64,000 bases of DNA, taken from assembly GCA_902809935.1 (NCBI GenBank), contig LR778134.1, forward strand, positions 2,170,001 through 2,234,000, in the 5' to 3' direction. Below, piece by piece: positions 1-8,981 of the stretch. The stretch's first letter is position 1, and each line of letters starts with the position of its first letter. The position numbers and the translations under genes were made by a program. The notes below the pieces were generated by a model, which saw only the letters and a list, made by a program, of their open reading frames with translations, was not told the origin of the DNA and made no database searches. The stretch is from Ruminococcaceae bacterium BL-4. Lineage in GTDB: Bacteria > Bacillota > Clostridia > Oscillospirales > Acutalibacteraceae.

Positions 1-259
1 ACAGAATCATCAAGGCCCCCACTTCGTCCTGCGGGCGAGACCAATTCTCAGTCGAAAAAGCATACACCGTCAGATAGCGAATTCCAATAGAACTTGCATA
101 GCGAGTAATCTTTTTAAAGACAGCAGCTCCGGCGGTATGCCCTGCAGAACGCGGCAGTCCCTTCTTTTCGGCCCATCGACCATTTCCATCCATGATAATG
201 CCAAGATGCGCCGGCAGGCACTCCGGTGCCGGCGCGGCGCTTACATACTGTTTTTCCAT
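1..259 (-). CDS. uppS: Undecaprenyl diphosphate synthase, C-terminus cut by window edge
   Basis: Isoprenyl transferase that makes undecaprenyl diphosphate, the lipid carrier for cell wall precursors, at the cytoplasmic membrane. The 86 visible residues contain the family signature [12 protein letters not shown] (about residues 19-30), which holds the catalytic Asp and the diphosphate-binding Gly-Asn-Gly-Arg, followed by RSAGHTAGA and [15 protein letters not shown], both strongly conserved in UppS. The ATG is preceded by an AGGACTG-like stretch. It lies 27 bases downstream of frr on the same strand, the usual pyrH-frr-uppS order. About two thirds of the protein lies outside the window. Confidence 0.95.
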   Translation of the reverse strand, partial: MEKQYVSAAPAPECLPAHLGIIMDGNGRWAEKKGLPRSAGHTAGAAVFKKITRYASSIGIRYLTVYAFSTENWSRPQDEVGALMIL

Positions 260-286
260 GCGCAGTCCTCACTTGATTTTTAAAAT

Positions 287-841
287 CTAGATCTCCATGA
301 TTTCTTTTTTCTTCTTCTCAAGAAGAGTATCTATCTCTTTACAGTATTTATCCGTAAGATCCTGCATTTTTTTCTCAGCTTCTTTTAAATCGTCCTCTGT
401 AATCTCTGTCGACTTCTTCATACTCTTTAATTTTTCCATCGCATCACGCCGAATTGAACGAATAGCAATTTTAGATTCTTCTGCCTGCTTTGCAATTTCT
501 TTTGCCAACTCTTTGCGGCGATCCTCTGTCATCTGCGGAAAAATCAACCGAATTACTTTGCCGTCAGACTGCGGATTGATTCCAATATCAGAAGAAAGAA
601 TTGCTTTTTCAACCGCATGGCAGACCGACTGGTCCCACGGCTGAATCGTTAAAACGCGTGCTTCTGTTACTGCAACAGCCGCGAGCTGACTGATTGCAGT
701 AGGAGTTCCATAATAATCGACCATCACTTTATTGAGCACATTTGGATTTGCACGTCCCGCGCGTATCTCTACATACTCTTCACGAAGTACGCTCAGCGTT
801 TTCTGCATTTTAGATTCTGATTGATCCAATACCTGTTTCAT
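287..841 (-). CDS. frr: Ribosome recycling factor
   Basis: Splits post-termination ribosomes together with EF-G. The 184-residue length matches the usual 185. Conserved segments are visible: [13 protein letters not shown] near the N-terminus, [12 protein letters not shown], the [10 protein letters not shown] strand, and the C-terminal helix with [15 protein letters not shown]. The protein is rich in Lys and Glu in the three-helix bundle, as expected. Its start overlaps the pyrH stop by four bases (ATGA type), so the two are translationally coupled. Identification is firm. Confidence 0.97.
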   Translation of the reverse strand: MKQVLDQSESKMQKTLSVLREEYVEIRAGRANPNVLNKVMVDYYGTPTAISQLAAVAVTEARVLTIQPWDQSVCHAVEKAILSSDIGINPQSDGKVIRLIFPQMTEDRRKELAKEIAKQAEESKIAIRSIRRDAMEKLKSMKKSTEITEDDLKEAEKKMQDLTDKYCKEIDTLLEKKKKEIMEI

Positions 842-1557
842 AGAACTTCATCCTCCTTTACGATTGTACCGATTGGTTGGCCACAGATTGCCTTTTCAAT
901 ATTATTTGGGTCTGCAATATCAAATACGCAAATTGGAATATGATTATCCCTGCAAAGAGAAGCGGCTGTGCTGTCCATAACCTTTAAATCTTTATTGAGC
1001 ACATCCATATACGTTAACGTCTCAAACTTTTTGGCATCCGGATTCTTTTTGGGATCACTGTCATAGATTCCATCCACCATAGTTGCCTTTAAAATAATAT
1101 CAGCGTCAATTTCGGCAGCACGCAGAGCGGCAGCAGTATCCGTAGAGAAGAACGGATTTCCGGTACCACATCCCAAAACGACAATACGGTTTTTCTCAAG
1201 ATGGCGAACTGCGCGGTTACGGATATAAGGCTCTGCAATCTCCTGCATAGCGATTGCTGTTTGTACACGAACCGCTACCCCCAACTGCTCCAAAGCATCT
1301 GCAACCCCCAATGCATTGATTGCAGTCGCCAACATTCCCATATGGTCAGCTCTAGTACGGTCCATCTTTCCGCTGGAGCGGCCGCGCCAAAAATTACCGC
1401 CGCCTACAACAATAGCAATTTGCACCCCCATCAAAGAACAAGTTTTGATTGGGCGGCAAATTTTAAGGACCGTATCAAAATCAATTCCGTGTCCCGCATC
1501 TCCAGCGAGGGATTCCCCGCTTAGCTTTAAAAGAACGCGTTTATATTTTGGCTGCAT
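838..1557 (-). CDS. pyrH: Uridylate kinase (UMP kinase)
   Basis: Phosphorylates UMP to UDP in pyrimidine nucleotide synthesis; hexameric amino acid kinase family. KLSGES (residues 11-16) and GGGNFWRG (about 52-59) form the nucleotide site, [13 protein letters not shown] is the UMP-contact segment, and VDGIYDSDP the late loop. A GTG nine bases upstream is in frame but overlaps the Shine-Dalgarno AGGAG, so I use the ATG that sits 8 bases after that site; this gives 239 residues, the normal length. First gene of the operon with frr and uppS. Confidence 0.96.
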   Translation of the reverse strand: MQPKYKRVLLKLSGESLAGDAGHGIDFDTVLKICRPIKTCSLMGVQIAIVVGGGNFWRGRSSGKMDRTRADHMGMLATAINALGVADALEQLGVAVRVQTAIAMQEIAEPYIRNRAVRHLEKNRIVVLGCGTGNPFFSTDTAAALRAAEIDADIILKATMVDGIYDSDPKKNPDAKKFETLTYMDVLNKDLKVMDSTAASLCRDNHIPICVFDIADPNNIEKAICGQPIGTIVKEDEVL

Positions 1558-1604
1558 TTTTAACACTCCTATTTTTTGTATTTCAGCAGGTCATACTTTT
1601 TTAT

Positions 1605-1633
1605 ATTTTACAATATGTGGCCCGGCTTGTAAA
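1605..1633 (-). promoter_or_regulatory. Candidate sigma-A promoter for pyrH-frr-uppS
   Basis: On the minus strand TTTACA (1633-1628), a 17-base spacer and TAAAAT (1610-1605) precede pyrH by about 50 bases. One mismatch in each box; spacing ideal. Confidence 0.55.
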
Positions 1634-1740
1634 GACTTTTACCTCATCCGGTTAAAATTACGTTTGTTTTGAAAAGCTGGAACACTTTTTTGATCAATTG
1701 CATAGACTGGGAATAAACGAAACAGCAAGGAGGTCATTTT

Positions 1741-2442
1741 ATGCTGACTGCACTCTTCGGCGGCATCTTGTCCGGGATCCTTTTTCTGGTTCTTCACGTT
1801 ACAGGCAACGGAACATTTCCAAGAGCACTCTCTTATGCAGAAGAGCAAGACTGCCTCAAAAGGATGGCGCAGGGAGATCCCAGCGCCCGGCAAAAACTAA
1901 TCGAACATAATCTTCGTCTGGTCGCACATATTATCAAAAAGTACTACAGCAGTTCTGCGGATCAAGATGATTTGATTTCCATTGGCACAATCGGCCTCAT
2001 TAAAGCGATCAATACTTTTAAGCCGGAAAAAGGGATTAAACTTTCAAGTTACGCCGCAAGATGTGTAGAAAATGAAATTTTAATGTATTTTCGTTCTCTT
2101 CGAAAAACTGCCCAGGACATCTCCATGAACGAACCCATTGACAGTGACAAAGACGGTGGTCAACTGACTTTGTGCGACGTAATGGCTTCCGACCACAGCA
2201 TTGCAGAAGACCTCGACGGAAAGATGCAATCAGAACAGCTTCACGCTTACATAAAGAAAGCTTTAACCCCGCGGGAACAAACGATCGTCTGCCTGCGGTA
2301 CGGCCTCCAGAACCACAAGCCGCTGACACAGCGGGAAGTCGCTAAAAGGCTGGGAATTTCAAGAAGTTATGTCAGCCGCATTGAAAAAAAAGCACTGGAA
2401 AAACTAAAATCTCGATTTGAAGAAGTTGGCATCAAAAGTTAA
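1741..2442 (+). CDS. sigK: Sporulation RNA polymerase sigma factor, pro-sigma-K type
   Basis: Mother-cell sigma factor of late sporulation. The first ~20 residues (MLTALFGGILSGILFLV) are a hydrophobic pro-sequence as in pro-sigma-K, which is removed at the forespore membrane. Then follow region 2 with NLRLVAHIIKKY and LISIGTIGLIKAINTF, and region 4 with a helix-turn-helix in TQREVAKRLGISRSYVSRIE. At 233 residues it is full length and uninterrupted, so there is no skin-type element splitting it here. Strong start: AAGGAGGTCATTTT-ATG. A perfect 18-bp terminator follows directly. SigE and SigK are close relatives; the N-terminus and LISIGTIGLIK favour SigK. Confidence 0.93.
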   Translation: MLTALFGGILSGILFLVLHVTGNGTFPRALSYAEEQDCLKRMAQGDPSARQKLIEHNLRLVAHIIKKYYSSSADQDDLISIGTIGLIKAINTFKPEKGIKLSSYAARCVENEILMYFRSLRKTAQDISMNEPIDSDKDGGQLTLCDVMASDHSIAEDLDGKMQSEQLHAYIKKALTPREQTIVCLRYGLQNHKPLTQREVAKRLGISRSYVSRIEKKALEKLKSRFEEVGIKS

Positions 2443-2492
2443 AACGGTCTGTTGACCCGCTTAAAATTGCCGGGTCAACAGACCGTTTCTCG
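2442..2492. terminator. Bidirectional terminator between sigK and rpiR gene
   Basis: Perfect 18-bp inverted repeat (2442-2459 with 2471-2488), 11-base loop, A-run on the left and TTT on the right. It separates two convergent genes and can serve both. Confidence 0.9.
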
Positions 2493-2494
2493 TT

Positions 2495-3340
2495 TTAATA
2501 CTCCCCATTCTTTTCCAGATACTGTTCCATTTTTTTCAGGCGTTCTTCATTCTGCTTTTTATTGTGTGCACTAAGAAGCCCTACTAGTATCTCAAGATTC
2601 ATTTCAAGGCTAGCATAAGAATTATAAAAAGAAAAGTTTTCGCCGCTGCTGACCAATACGACCGCCGCTCCCTGTGCAATCGGAGAAGCATAGCTGTCCG
2701 TCATTGCAATCACTTTTGTATGTGCTTCCTTCGCCATTTTCACTGCAAAAATAGTAGAATTTGAATATCTCTCAAAGGCGATTGCAACAAGCACATCCTT
2801 CTCATTTAAATCCGACAGAGTATCCACCATTGGCAAAGTCCCATTAACGACCTGAACGTGGGGGCGAATACAGGAAAGCATCACTCCAAACGACTGCGCA
2901 AATCCAGCAACGCACCGATGTCCGACTACAAAAATTCGTTTTGCATTTAAGAGGAGATTCGCCCCTTCAATCAATCGGCTGCTTTCGATCTGTTGATCCC
3001 TTTGTATATTTGCAATGATATTCTGACGAATCGCAGCAATTCTCTGCTCATCCGTTAAATTTTCGTACTGCCCAATTTTTTCATAGGGAATCTTCACCCC
3101 TGCACGCTTTTTACACAGTTCCTCCTGCATCACGCGTTTCAGCTGAGAGAAACTCTCAAATCCAAGCTTTGCAGAAAGCCGTACCACACAACTCGGACTA
3201 ACTTTAAGCTTCTGTGCAATTTCTCCGGAAGTCTCAAAGCAGCAATAAGTTTCTTTATTTTGAAGCAGATAGTCTAAAACCTTTTTATCCTTTGCTGTTA
3301 GCTTTGCTTTTAATGCTCTTTCTTCTATTAAATCCAGCAT
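2495..3340 (-). CDS. RpiR-family transcriptional regulator (HTH plus SIS domain)
   Basis: Predicted cytoplasmic DNA-binding regulator of 281 residues. The N-terminal ~75 residues are an RpiR-type helix-turn-helix (SGEIAQKLKVSPSCVVRLSAKLGF); residues ~115-250 form a SIS sugar-phosphate-binding domain (RIFVVGHRCVAGFAQSFG and later DVLVAIAFERYSNST). RpiR proteins usually sense phosphosugars, but here the divergently transcribed neighbour is a MATE efflux gene, so the pump is the likeliest target. Shine-Dalgarno AGGAAGG lies rather far (about 13 bases) from the ATG; no better in-frame start is present. The inducer cannot be read from sequence. Confidence 0.87.
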   Translation of the reverse strand: MLDLIEERALKAKLTAKDKKVLDYLLQNKETYCCFETSGEIAQKLKVSPSCVVRLSAKLGFESFSQLKRVMQEELCKKRAGVKIPYEKIGQYENLTDEQRIAAIRQNIIANIQRDQQIESSRLIEGANLLLNAKRIFVVGHRCVAGFAQSFGVMLSCIRPHVQVVNGTLPMVDTLSDLNEKDVLVAIAFERYSNSTIFAVKMAKEAHTKVIAMTDSYASPIAQGAAVVLVSSGENFSFYNSYASLEMNLEILVGLLSAHNKKQNEERLKKMEQYLEKNGEY

Positions 3341-3372
3341 GCAGAAAGCACATCCTTCCTCTTTTTAATTCT

Positions 3373-3402
3373 ATTTTATTCCCTGTTTAGAAGCTCTGTC
3401 AA
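3373..3402 (-). promoter_or_regulatory. Candidate promoter of the RpiR gene
   Basis: TTGACA (3402-3397), 18-base spacer, TAAAAT (3378-3373) on the minus strand, about 30 bases before the start codon. Confidence 0.6.
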
Positions 3403-3407
3403 TAAAA

Positions 3408-3429
3408 ATTTGATTTTATTCATTCAAAT
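3408..3429. promoter_or_regulatory. Candidate operator between divergent promoters
   Basis: Inverted repeat ATTTGA (3408-3413) and TCAAAT (3424-3429) lies between the two divergent -35 boxes. Its position suits a site for the RpiR regulator, but the arms are AT-rich and only 6 bp long. Confidence 0.3.
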
Positions 3430-3443
3430 CGTATTATTTTTGA

Positions 3444-3472
3444 TTGACAAAAATCCATTGATCGGTCATAAT
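3444..3472 (+). promoter_or_regulatory. Sigma-A promoter of the MATE gene
   Basis: TTGACA (3444-3449), exactly 17 bases, CATAAT (3467-3472); start codon about 38 bases after the -10 box. Confidence 0.75.
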
Positions 3473-3510
3473 ATATTTTATCATAGATTAATTCGGAGAG
3501 AAGAAATAAT

Positions 3511-4893
3511 ATGACACGTGATATGACCACTGGAAGTATTCCAAAACACATGCTTGTCTATGCGGTTCCACTGCTGTTCGGAAATATTTTTCAGCAGCTT
3601 TACCATACCGTAGATTCTATTGTGGTTGGAAAATACAACGGCAAAGAATCATTGGCTGCAATCGGTGCAGCAGGTCCTATTATGAATATTCTTCTATTTA
3701 TTATTGTCGGTCTTTCGATGGGTGCTTCTATTCTGATGGCAGAACAGTTCGGTGCAAAAGATTATCCGCGGCTTCGTCGGGAACTTTCCACTTCGCTGAT
3801 TGCTGGAATTGCTTTTACTTTAGTAATTTCTATTATTTCTGTTTTTGCAGCACCACTTTTTCTCATATGGACCAATACCCCTGCCGATATTTTAGAGGAA
3901 AGCACCCGCTATCTTCGGATTGTCTCTGCAGGCATGCTGTTTTCCTGTATTTATAATGTTTTTGCTGCGGCACTGCGTTCTGTAGGGGACTCTCGCACCC
4001 CGCTGCTTGTGCTGATTATGACCTCTCTCTTAAATATTGCTTTAGATGTCTGGTTTGTCGGTTATCTTGGACTTGGCCTAGAAGGAGCTGCGTGGGCCAC
4101 CATATTTTCTCAGGCAATTTCTTCCGTCGTGCTGACACTCTACATTCATATCAAAGTTCCGTTGCTCCGACTCTCAAAGCAGACCCTCAAAATAGATTTT
4201 TCTTTGCTGAAGACGACTACCAGTTACGGCACTACCTCTGCAGTACAGCAAACCGTCGTTTATCTTGGCCGAGTCTTGGTGCAGTCGGCTGTCAACTCTC
4301 TCGGTGTTGATTCCATGGCAGCTTTTAATGCCGCCTTTAATTTGGACAGTTTTGCGATCTCTCCCGGCGATGCATTGGCGGCTTCTGTTACAACGATTGT
4401 TGCACAGAATCGTGGAGCAAAAAAATATGATCGAGTTCCAAAAGGATTTCATAGTGGATTAATAATCGGCATTTTCTATACATTGCTTGTCGCCGCTGTT
4501 GTCTATTGTTTTCCGGAAATTTTAATGGGACTTTTCCTAAACGGCGGAGATACCAATATCATTCAAATGGGTTCTGGTTATTTGCGGTCAATGGCGGCTT
4601 TTTATCTGGCAACCGCTTTTACCCAGACCATGCAGGGCTTGTTCCGTGGATTAGGACGTCTAGATGTAACATTGTTGGGTTCGTTAATTCAAATTGGGAT
4701 CCGTGTTTTAATTACTTATTTGATGATTTATACACTTGGAATCAATGCGGTTGCCATCGGCACCGGAATCGGTTGGCTCTGCATGATTGTTTACGAAACA
4801 ATTGTCTGGGTTCGCTATAAGCGCTATGAACTTTCGGCTCAGGAAAATTCTGAAAAAGACGAAAAAGAATCCGAAGAAAAATTTAAAGCATAA
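3511..4893 (+). CDS. MATE-family multidrug efflux transporter
   Basis: Twelve-segment membrane antiporter of 460 residues that would expel drugs or metabolites in exchange for Na+ or H+. The N-terminus GSIPKHMLVYAVPLLFGNIF and the following YHTVDSIVVGKYNGKESLAAIG are typical of the clostridial DinF/NorM-like MATE branch; a second half beginning near residue 235 repeats the fold. The last 20 residues are a charged Lys/Glu tail. Good start: GGAGAGAAGAAATAAT-ATG. Single gene with its own promoter and terminator, divergent from an RpiR regulator. Substrate not predictable. Confidence 0.92.
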   Translation: MTRDMTTGSIPKHMLVYAVPLLFGNIFQQLYHTVDSIVVGKYNGKESLAAIGAAGPIMNILLFIIVGLSMGASILMAEQFGAKDYPRLRRELSTSLIAGIAFTLVISIISVFAAPLFLIWTNTPADILEESTRYLRIVSAGMLFSCIYNVFAAALRSVGDSRTPLLVLIMTSLLNIALDVWFVGYLGLGLEGAAWATIFSQAISSVVLTLYIHIKVPLLRLSKQTLKIDFSLLKTTTSYGTTSAVQQTVVYLGRVLVQSAVNSLGVDSMAAFNAAFNLDSFAISPGDALAASVTTIVAQNRGAKKYDRVPKGFHSGLIIGIFYTLLVAAVVYCFPEILMGLFLNGGDTNIIQMGSGYLRSMAAFYLATAFTQTMQGLFRGLGRLDVTLLGSLIQIGIRVLITYLMIYTLGINAVAIGTGIGWLCMIVYETIVWVRYKRYELSAQENSEKDEKESEEKFKA

Positions 4894-4920
4894 ATTTAAA
4901 GCATAATAAAATAAAATTTA

Positions 4921-4985
4921 AAACAGCAAAGCATAATAAAGAAGGCTAAAAATTTCTTTTTGTTCTTTGCTGTTTCTTTATTATT
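4921..4985 (+). terminator. Terminator after MATE gene
   Basis: 11-bp perfect stem AAACAGCAAAG/CTTTGCTGTTT (4921-4931 with 4965-4975), long loop, then CTTTATTATTAT. Confidence 0.75.
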
Positions 4986-5097
4986 ATATTATAAAATACA
5001 AATTTTTCCGCCATTTTGTTACTTTATGCCAGCTGCTGAGAGCAATACATATTTTAAAATTCATGAGCCACCCTAAAAAAGGAAATGGAGGCGGTTC

Positions 5098-5499
5098 ATG
5101 ATGAAAGAAAACATTTTGCTCTTCTGCACGGGAAGCACACTTTATCCCGCTCTAGAGGTTCTTTATCGCGGTCACAGTGATTTTTCAATGGGAGTTGCAG
5201 GAGGAGTCTGCATGTGTCTCATCAATCGGGTATGCAACCAAGATCTTGGAAAAAAGTCTCTTCTGATCCGCTGCTGTGCAGGCGGTGCAACTATTACTAC
5301 GGTAGAATTTTTCACTGGACTCATCGTAAATATTGGCATGGGCCGCTCCGTTTGGGATTATTCCAGTCTTCCCCTCAATTTTCTTGGACAAATCTGCCCC
5401 CTCTACTCCGGAATTTGGGCTCTGCTTTCTTTGCCTGCAATGGGGATTTGTGACGGGATTTTTCGACTTCTTTCTAAGATCCATCTTCCCTCTAAATAA
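5098..5499 (+). CDS. Small membrane protein, putative ABC_trans_CmpB (DUF1113-type) family
   Basis: 133-residue integral membrane protein with about four hydrophobic segments. The C-terminal part, LPLNFLGQICPLYSGIWALL, is the signature of the PF06541 'putative ABC transporter' (CmpB) family, whose biochemical role is unknown. Shine-Dalgarno GGAGG stands 6 bases before the first ATG; a second ATG follows at once. No ATP-binding partner is adjacent, so calling it a transporter rests only on the family name. Confidence 0.75.
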   Translation: MMKENILLFCTGSTLYPALEVLYRGHSDFSMGVAGGVCMCLINRVCNQDLGKKSLLIRCCAGGATITTVEFFTGLIVNIGMGRSVWDYSSLPLNFLGQICPLYSGIWALLSLPAMGICDGIFRLLSKIHLPSK

Positions 5500-5502
5500 G
5501 GC

Positions 5503-5531
5503 TTGTAATTTTTTTTAAAATAAGGTATAAT
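5503..5531 (+). promoter_or_regulatory. Promoter of the SRP RNA gene
   Basis: TTGTAA (5503-5508), 17-base spacer, perfect TATAAT (5526-5531); transcription would begin near 5538. Confidence 0.75.
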
Positions 5532-5560
5532 AAATTTCCAAATCATATATCATATCAATC

Positions 5561-5750
5561 TGGCAGCAAGGCAGAAAACCGTGCGCTGGGATATGCAGAC
5601 GGGCGGGCCCTGTACGACGCAGCGCCGCGAACCATGTCAGGCGGGGAACCGAGCAGCATTAAGCGGAGTTGCCGCGTGCGATGCAGGAAAGTCTGTCCGT
5701 CTGTATATCCGAGTTCATGGACCGCAGAAATTCTGCGGCTGCCTTGCTTT
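5561..5750 (+). ncRNA. ffs: Signal recognition particle RNA (4.5S/scRNA-like)
   Basis: Scaffold of the signal recognition particle. The domain IV core is clear: TGTCAGG, a GGAA tetraloop closed by CGG/CCG, then GAGCAGCA, the Ffh-binding symmetric loop. It is enclosed by a long helix GGATATGCAGACGG (5589-5602) pairing with CCGTCTGTATATCC (5697-5710). An outer stem GCAAGGCAG (5566-5574) pairs with CTGCCTTGC (5739-5747), followed by TTTTT, and probably forms the terminator as well. The position just upstream of dnaX is typical of Firmicutes. Exact ends are estimates. I see no typical Alu domain. Confidence 0.88.
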
Positions 5751-5784
5751 TTGATTTTATTGTTTTAAAAAGGGGGGATGTTCT

Positions 5785-7461
5785 GTGTATCAGGTGCTAT
5801 ACCGCAAATGGAGACCGCGTGTCTTTTCAGATGTAGTCGGTCAACCTCAAGTAACAGAAACGCTTAAAAACGAACTTAAAACCGGCAGAATTTCCCATGC
5901 CTACCTCTTTACCGGCTCCCGCGGCACCGGAAAAACCACCTGTGCAAAGATCCTAGCAAAGGCGGTCAACTGCCTTAACCTAAAAGATGGAGACCCCTGC
6001 GGTGAATGTGAAATCTGCCGCGGAATCTCAGACGGCACCGTGATGGATATTGTAGAAATCGATGCTGCCAGCAATAACGGTGTCGACAATATCCGGGCTC
6101 TGCGGGAAGAAGCGAATTTTACCCCCGCTGCCGCCAAATATCGTGTTTACATCATCGATGAAGTTCACATGCTTTCTGTAGGCGCTTTTAATGCATTATT
6201 AAAGACATTGGAAGAACCTCCCGCCCATGTGATCTTTATTTTAGCAACAACAGAAGTGCATAAACTTCCTGCAACTATTCTTTCCCGCTGCCAGCGATTT
6301 GATTTCCGCCGCATTCCGGCAGAAGATATCGCAAAACGGCTTCAGTATGTAACCGAGCAGGAAGGCGGTTCGCTCGATCCGGAAGCCGGTATGCTTTTAG
6401 CAAGGCTTGCGGATGGAGCACTGCGCGATGCACTCTCTCTTCTTGATCAGTGCCTTGGAAGAAGCCGCGAAATCACTGTACAAGTTGTCAATGAAACAGC
6501 CGGGCTTGCTGGAAGAGAGCATCTCTTTGCGCTTGCAGATGCAGTCCAAAATAGAGACAGCAGCAGCGCTCTGCAGACGATTGACGAGCTTTACCGCGGC
6601 GGCAAAGACATGGCACGGCTCTGTGAAGAATTTTCCTCTCACCTGCGCGGCATGATGCTGATTAAAACGATGAAAAATGCACGCTCCATTTTGGCGGTAA
6701 CAGAAGAAGAGTGGAATTTGATGCAAGAACAGGCATTAAAGATGCCCCTTCCCACGCTGCTGCACGGGTTAGATGTTCTTCAGGAAACTCTTGATAAAAT
6801 GTACCGCGGCGGGGATCGCCGCATTGAGATGGAAATGGCCATGGTTCGCCTAACTTCTCCGGAATTAGATGACAGCAAATCATCCATTTTACGGCGCCTT
6901 GATCATCTGGAAAAAGGAAAGCCACGCAAAGCAGTAGTGGAAAATACAGAACCAGCTGCCGATTTTACTTCGCCGATTGCGCAGGAAGCACCCAGCAAAA
7001 TGGAAAAAGAATCTATTCCTGAAGTTTTAACTGCTTCTTCCCCTATCGCCGAAAAAATCAAAGAACCCCCAAAGCACAAAAGTCCCGTATCAGTTAAGGC
7101 TTCAACAAAAGATTCTGAACAAATTTTTAAAAATATACAACCATTTTCAGAATGGCCTGAGGTCCTGGAAGCTCTTAAAACATATTCCCGCACAATCGCT
7201 GCCGCTTTTAATGGTTCTACCGCTTATTTAAGCGGAGGCTACGTTTTGATCGACGCCAAAAACGAGATGGCTTTTAAGCTGCTTCGGGAATCCAGTCAGC
7301 GGGATCATATGAGAGAAGCCATTCAGAATATTACTGGAAAAGTTTATCGGTTGGGCCCTTATCGGCCCAGTGGAGATTCTGAAAAAGCAAAATCTGAAGA
7401 CCCTTTGATTACTCTAGCTCAAAAAGCACAAAATGCAGGAATTGAAGTTACCGAAAAGTAA
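5785..7461 (+). CDS. dnaX: DNA polymerase III subunit gamma/tau
   Basis: Clamp-loader ATPase of the replisome. Residues 1-220 are the AAA+ module: Walker A GSRGTGKTT (about 43-51), a Cys4 zinc finger with CGECEIC, Walker B YIIDEVHML, sensor FILATTE, and the arginine finger in ILSRCQRFDFRR. Residues 365-440 are a low-complexity linker and the C-terminal ~110 residues are the variable tau-type region. 558 residues, normal for Firmicutes. The start is GTG, set by AGGGGGG eight bases upstream. No slippery frameshift signal recognised. First protein gene of dnaX-ybaB-recR. Confidence 0.96.
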   Translation: MYQVLYRKWRPRVFSDVVGQPQVTETLKNELKTGRISHAYLFTGSRGTGKTTCAKILAKAVNCLNLKDGDPCGECEICRGISDGTVMDIVEIDAASNNGVDNIRALREEANFTPAAAKYRVYIIDEVHMLSVGAFNALLKTLEEPPAHVIFILATTEVHKLPATILSRCQRFDFRRIPAEDIAKRLQYVTEQEGGSLDPEAGMLLARLADGALRDALSLLDQCLGRSREITVQVVNETAGLAGREHLFALADAVQNRDSSSALQTIDELYRGGKDMARLCEEFSSHLRGMMLIKTMKNARSILAVTEEEWNLMQEQALKMPLPTLLHGLDVLQETLDKMYRGGDRRIEMEMAMVRLTSPELDDSKSSILRRLDHLEKGKPRKAVVENTEPAADFTSPIAQEAPSKMEKESIPEVLTASSPIAEKIKEPPKHKSPVSVKASTKDSEQIFKNIQPFSEWPEVLEALKTYSRTIAAAFNGSTAYLSGGYVLIDAKNEMAFKLLRESSQRDHMREAIQNITGKVYRLGPYRPSGDSEKAKSEDPLITLAQKAQNAGIEVTEK

Positions 7462-7494
7462 AAAATCGAATTACATAAACGGAGGTTTTTACCT

Positions 7495-7842
7495 ATGAAA
7501 GCAAGATTACCGGAAGGTTATGGAAAAGGTGCAGGCAATCTGCAGCAAATCGCACGCCAAGCACAAAAGCTACAGGAACAGATGGACGAATTAACTACAG
7601 AGCTTGAAGCAAAAGAATATTCCGCTACCTCCGGTGGGGATGCTGTTAAAGCAACTGCTACCGGTAAATTAGAAATTACCGGTCTGGAAATCAAACCTGA
7701 AGTGATCGATCCAGAAGACGCTGAAATGTTATCCGACCTTGTTACTGCCGCTGTAAATGAAGCGCTGCGTGCTGCCGTAAAGGATAAGAATGAGCGCATG
7801 GAAGCACTTTCGGGCGGACTGAACGTTCCGGGGATGTTTTAA
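7495..7842 (+). CDS. Nucleoid-associated protein, YbaB/EbfC family
   Basis: Small dimeric DNA-binding protein always found between dnaX and recR. The 115 residues show the N-terminal helix [21 protein letters not shown], the central sheet with [16 protein letters not shown], and the Pro-Gly-Met-Phe C-terminus usual in Firmicutes. Shine-Dalgarno GGAGG is well placed. The stop shares one base with the recR start (TAATG), so the pair is coupled. Confidence 0.95.
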   Translation: MKARLPEGYGKGAGNLQQIARQAQKLQEQMDELTTELEAKEYSATSGGDAVKATATGKLEITGLEIKPEVIDPEDAEMLSDLVTAAVNEALRAAVKDKNERMEALSGGLNVPGMF

Positions 7843-8444
7843 TGCCTTCCTATAATGTTGCGCCGCTTTCCCGCCTAATTGAACAATTTGAACGCCTGCC
7901 GGGAATCGGACACAAAAGTGCCCAGCGGCTTGCATATCATGTATTGGGCATGAAAGATGACGAAGCAAAAGCTTTTGCAAATGCCATTTTAGAAGCCCAC
8001 GAAAAAATTCATTACTGCAAAATCTGCTGCAACCTGACTGATCAGGAACTTTGTCCTGTTTGTCGAGAAGAAGGGCGAGATCATTCCATCATCTGTGTTG
8101 TGGAAGACCCACGGGATGTCATTGCACTGGAACGCACCCATGAATTTCGGGCAATGTACCATGTTCTGCATGGAGCAATCTCCCCTCTCTCCGGAGTCGG
8201 GCCTGAGCAGCTCTGTATTAAAGAACTTTTGGCTCGTGTAAAAGATCCGAAAGTAAAAGAAGTGATCATGGCCACCAACCCAACCGTGGAAGGAGAAGCA
8301 ACCGCAATGTATATTTCGCGGCTCTTAAAGCCCATGGGAATCAAGGTAACCAGACTTGCCTATGGAATTCCGGTAGGCGGTGATCTTGAATATGCAGATG
8401 AAGTTACGCTTTCCCGTGCATTGGAAGGACGAAGCGAGCTTTAA
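7842..8444 (+). CDS. recR: Recombination mediator RecR
   Basis: Works with RecO/RecF to load RecA at gaps. The 200-residue protein has the N-terminal helix-hairpin-helix ([16 protein letters not shown]), a Cys4 zinc finger (CKICCN...CPVC, about residues 57-74), and a Toprim domain with [14 protein letters not shown]. No separate Shine-Dalgarno is needed because translation can restart at the overlapping ybaB stop. Confidence 0.97.
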   Translation: MPSYNVAPLSRLIEQFERLPGIGHKSAQRLAYHVLGMKDDEAKAFANAILEAHEKIHYCKICCNLTDQELCPVCREEGRDHSIICVVEDPRDVIALERTHEFRAMYHVLHGAISPLSGVGPEQLCIKELLARVKDPKVKEVIMATNPTVEGEATAMYISRLLKPMGIKVTRLAYGIPVGGDLEYADEVTLSRALEGRSEL

Positions 8445-8467
8445 TCTATCAAAAGGAGGTCTTTTCG

Positions 8468-8938
8468 TTGAAAAAGCAAGAAAATTTTAAAACAATCGCC
8501 CGAAACAAAAAGGCCTATCATGATTATTTCGTTGAAGAAAGCATGGAAACTGGAATCGAGCTGCTCGGCACCGAAGTAAAATCCTTACGAAATGGGCAAT
8601 GCAATTTAAAAGACGCATGGTGTTCTATCTCGGAAGGAGAACTACTTCTCAACGGCATGCACATCAGTCCTTATGAACACGGCAATATTTTCAACCGTGA
8701 TCCTATGCGGGTCCGCAAGCTTTTAATGCACAAAAAAGAGATTTTAAGGCTTTTTGGTCTGATGAAACAGCAAGGATACACCTTAATTCCTCTTTCGCTT
8801 TATTTTAAAGGAAGCCGTGTTAAAGTGCAGGTTGGACTTTGCCGCGGCAAAAAGCTTTATGATAAGCGGGAAGATCTTGCCAAGAAAGCTGCCAAGCGCG
8901 ATATGGAACGCGCAATAAAAACTGATATTCGTTCATGA
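8468..8938 (+). CDS. smpB: SsrA-binding protein SmpB
   Basis: Binds tmRNA and brings it to stalled ribosomes. 156 residues; beta-barrel motifs [34 protein letters not shown] and [10 protein letters not shown], and the basic C-terminal tail [19 protein letters not shown] that enters the decoding centre. The start codon is TTG, placed 9 bases after AAGGAGG. The tmRNA gene follows 70 bases downstream, so RNA and partner sit together. Confidence 0.97.
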   Translation: MKKQENFKTIARNKKAYHDYFVEESMETGIELLGTEVKSLRNGQCNLKDAWCSISEGELLLNGMHISPYEHGNIFNRDPMRVRKLLMHKKEILRLFGLMKQQGYTLIPLSLYFKGSRVKVQVGLCRGKKLYDKREDLAKKAAKRDMERAIKTDIRS

Positions 8939-8981
8939 ATTTTTCATGTAAAAATGAGAAATCTATGATATGATGATCTTA

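Noticed and set aside
297-644. Open frame on the plus strand opposite frr
   Set aside because: Low-complexity Ser/Phe-rich translation, no ribosome site, antisense to a firm gene.
1558-1566. GTG as start of pyrH, three codons upstream
   Set aside because: It overlaps the AGGAG ribosome site; the ATG at 1557 has ideal spacing and gives the normal protein length.
5785-7461. Programmed frameshift in dnaX making gamma and tau
   Set aside because: No A-AAA-AAG-type slippery site followed by a stem was seen near the expected position.
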